Of a stretch of DNA of 5,467 nt, positions 5,340 through 5,467 are shown in pieces (within the stretch, counting starts at the first letter, position 1; each line of letters starts with the position of its first letter). The stretch is taken from the NCBI GenBank assembly GCA_003164275.1, contig PLSY01000360.1, positions 6,441 through 11,907 of the forward strand. Direction: 5' to 3'. The stretch comes from Acidimicrobiaceae bacterium. Lineage in GTDB: Bacteria > Actinomycetota > Acidimicrobiia > Acidimicrobiales > RAAP-2. The translations under genes were made by a program, and so were the position numbers. Below the pieces are notes generated by a model. That model was not told the DNA's origin. It made no database searches and worked only from the letters and a program-made list of their open reading frames with translations.

Positions 5340-5467
5340 AGCGACCCAGGTGTCGGGGTCGTATTCGACGCCGACACCCGGCACATCGTCATCACCCGGA
5401 TGGTCTCTGACCCCCGCACCCGTGAGTACATCGCCCGACGAAATGAAGGAAGGCCAGACCAAGAAGG
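5340..5467 (+). pseudogene. IS110-family transposase C-terminal fragment, frameshifted, runs off the window
   Basis: In the frame of 5340 the sequence reads DADTRHIVITRM (5367-5402) then VSDPRTREYIARR (5403-5441). This resembles the conserved C-terminal block of IS110-type transposases, usually 'ALH.IvitRm..DpRTr.YvaRR..EGktkkE'. The expected continuation is found only after a one-base shift: MKEGQTKK begins at ATG 5443, so one extra base lies at about 5440-5443 in a run of three A. Upstream of 5367 the same frame is open back to a TGA at 5277 but no longer resembles the family, so the N-terminal DEDD catalytic part is missing here. IS110 elements lack terminal inverted repeats, so no end can be placed. 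The match is from memory of the family consensus over about 35 residues and needs a search to confirm. Confidence 0.5.

Noticed and set aside
5232..5462. 76-codon open frame on the - strand at the right edge
   Set aside because: It lies opposite the IS110-like fragment, which has the better motif match, and looks like its antisense shadow.

Overview
The window looks like chromosomal DNA of a high-GC actinobacterium, most likely of the class Acidimicrobiia. That is an inference from two protein signatures: WYPP motifs at the N terminus of a membrane protein, and tandem 'GYWLV.sDGG.f.FGdA.f.Gs' repeats at the C terminus of a secreted protein. I know both from that group but could run no search. 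An acid-type (G1) peptidase would suit an acidophilic or soil lifestyle.

Left part (1-3118, + strand). An open frame runs in from the left edge and ends in an ATGA overlap with an MmpS-like single-pass membrane protein (147-800). After a gap of about 290 bases comes a large secreted protein (1088-3112): signal peptide, propeptide-like linker, G1 glutamic peptidase domain with its catalytic Gln and Glu, an IPT/TIG domain, and six degenerate propeller-like repeats. Both complete genes make cell-surface or exported products. Two hairpins (3100-3118 and 3159-3177) separate this block from the convergent genes that follow.

Middle part (3227-3730, - strand). This is a decayed toxin-antitoxin operon that simple gene calling would miss. 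A 43-residue antitoxin-like ORF (3718-3587) is intact. Its stop overlaps, as TTGA, the start of a Fic/Doc-family toxin (3590-3227). The toxin reads through only if two single-base deletions are repaired, and the three frame segments then join into about 121 residues carrying the Doc core AFTEGNKRTA. A TACTAT box 6 nt before the antitoxin ATG suggests a leaderless transcript.

Right part (3731-5467). A region with no convincing gene is followed by an intact 300-residue protein on the - strand (4974-4072). It has the GPRTPEGK...NALK N-terminal motif of an uncharacterised bacterial family and visibly AT-richer stretches than its neighbours. A second intergenic region leads to a frameshifted fragment resembling the C terminus of an IS110-family transposase, running off the right edge. 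The dead toxin, the family-type hypothetical protein and the transposase fragment make the right 2.2 kb look like accessory, decaying DNA beside the conserved surface-protein block on the left.
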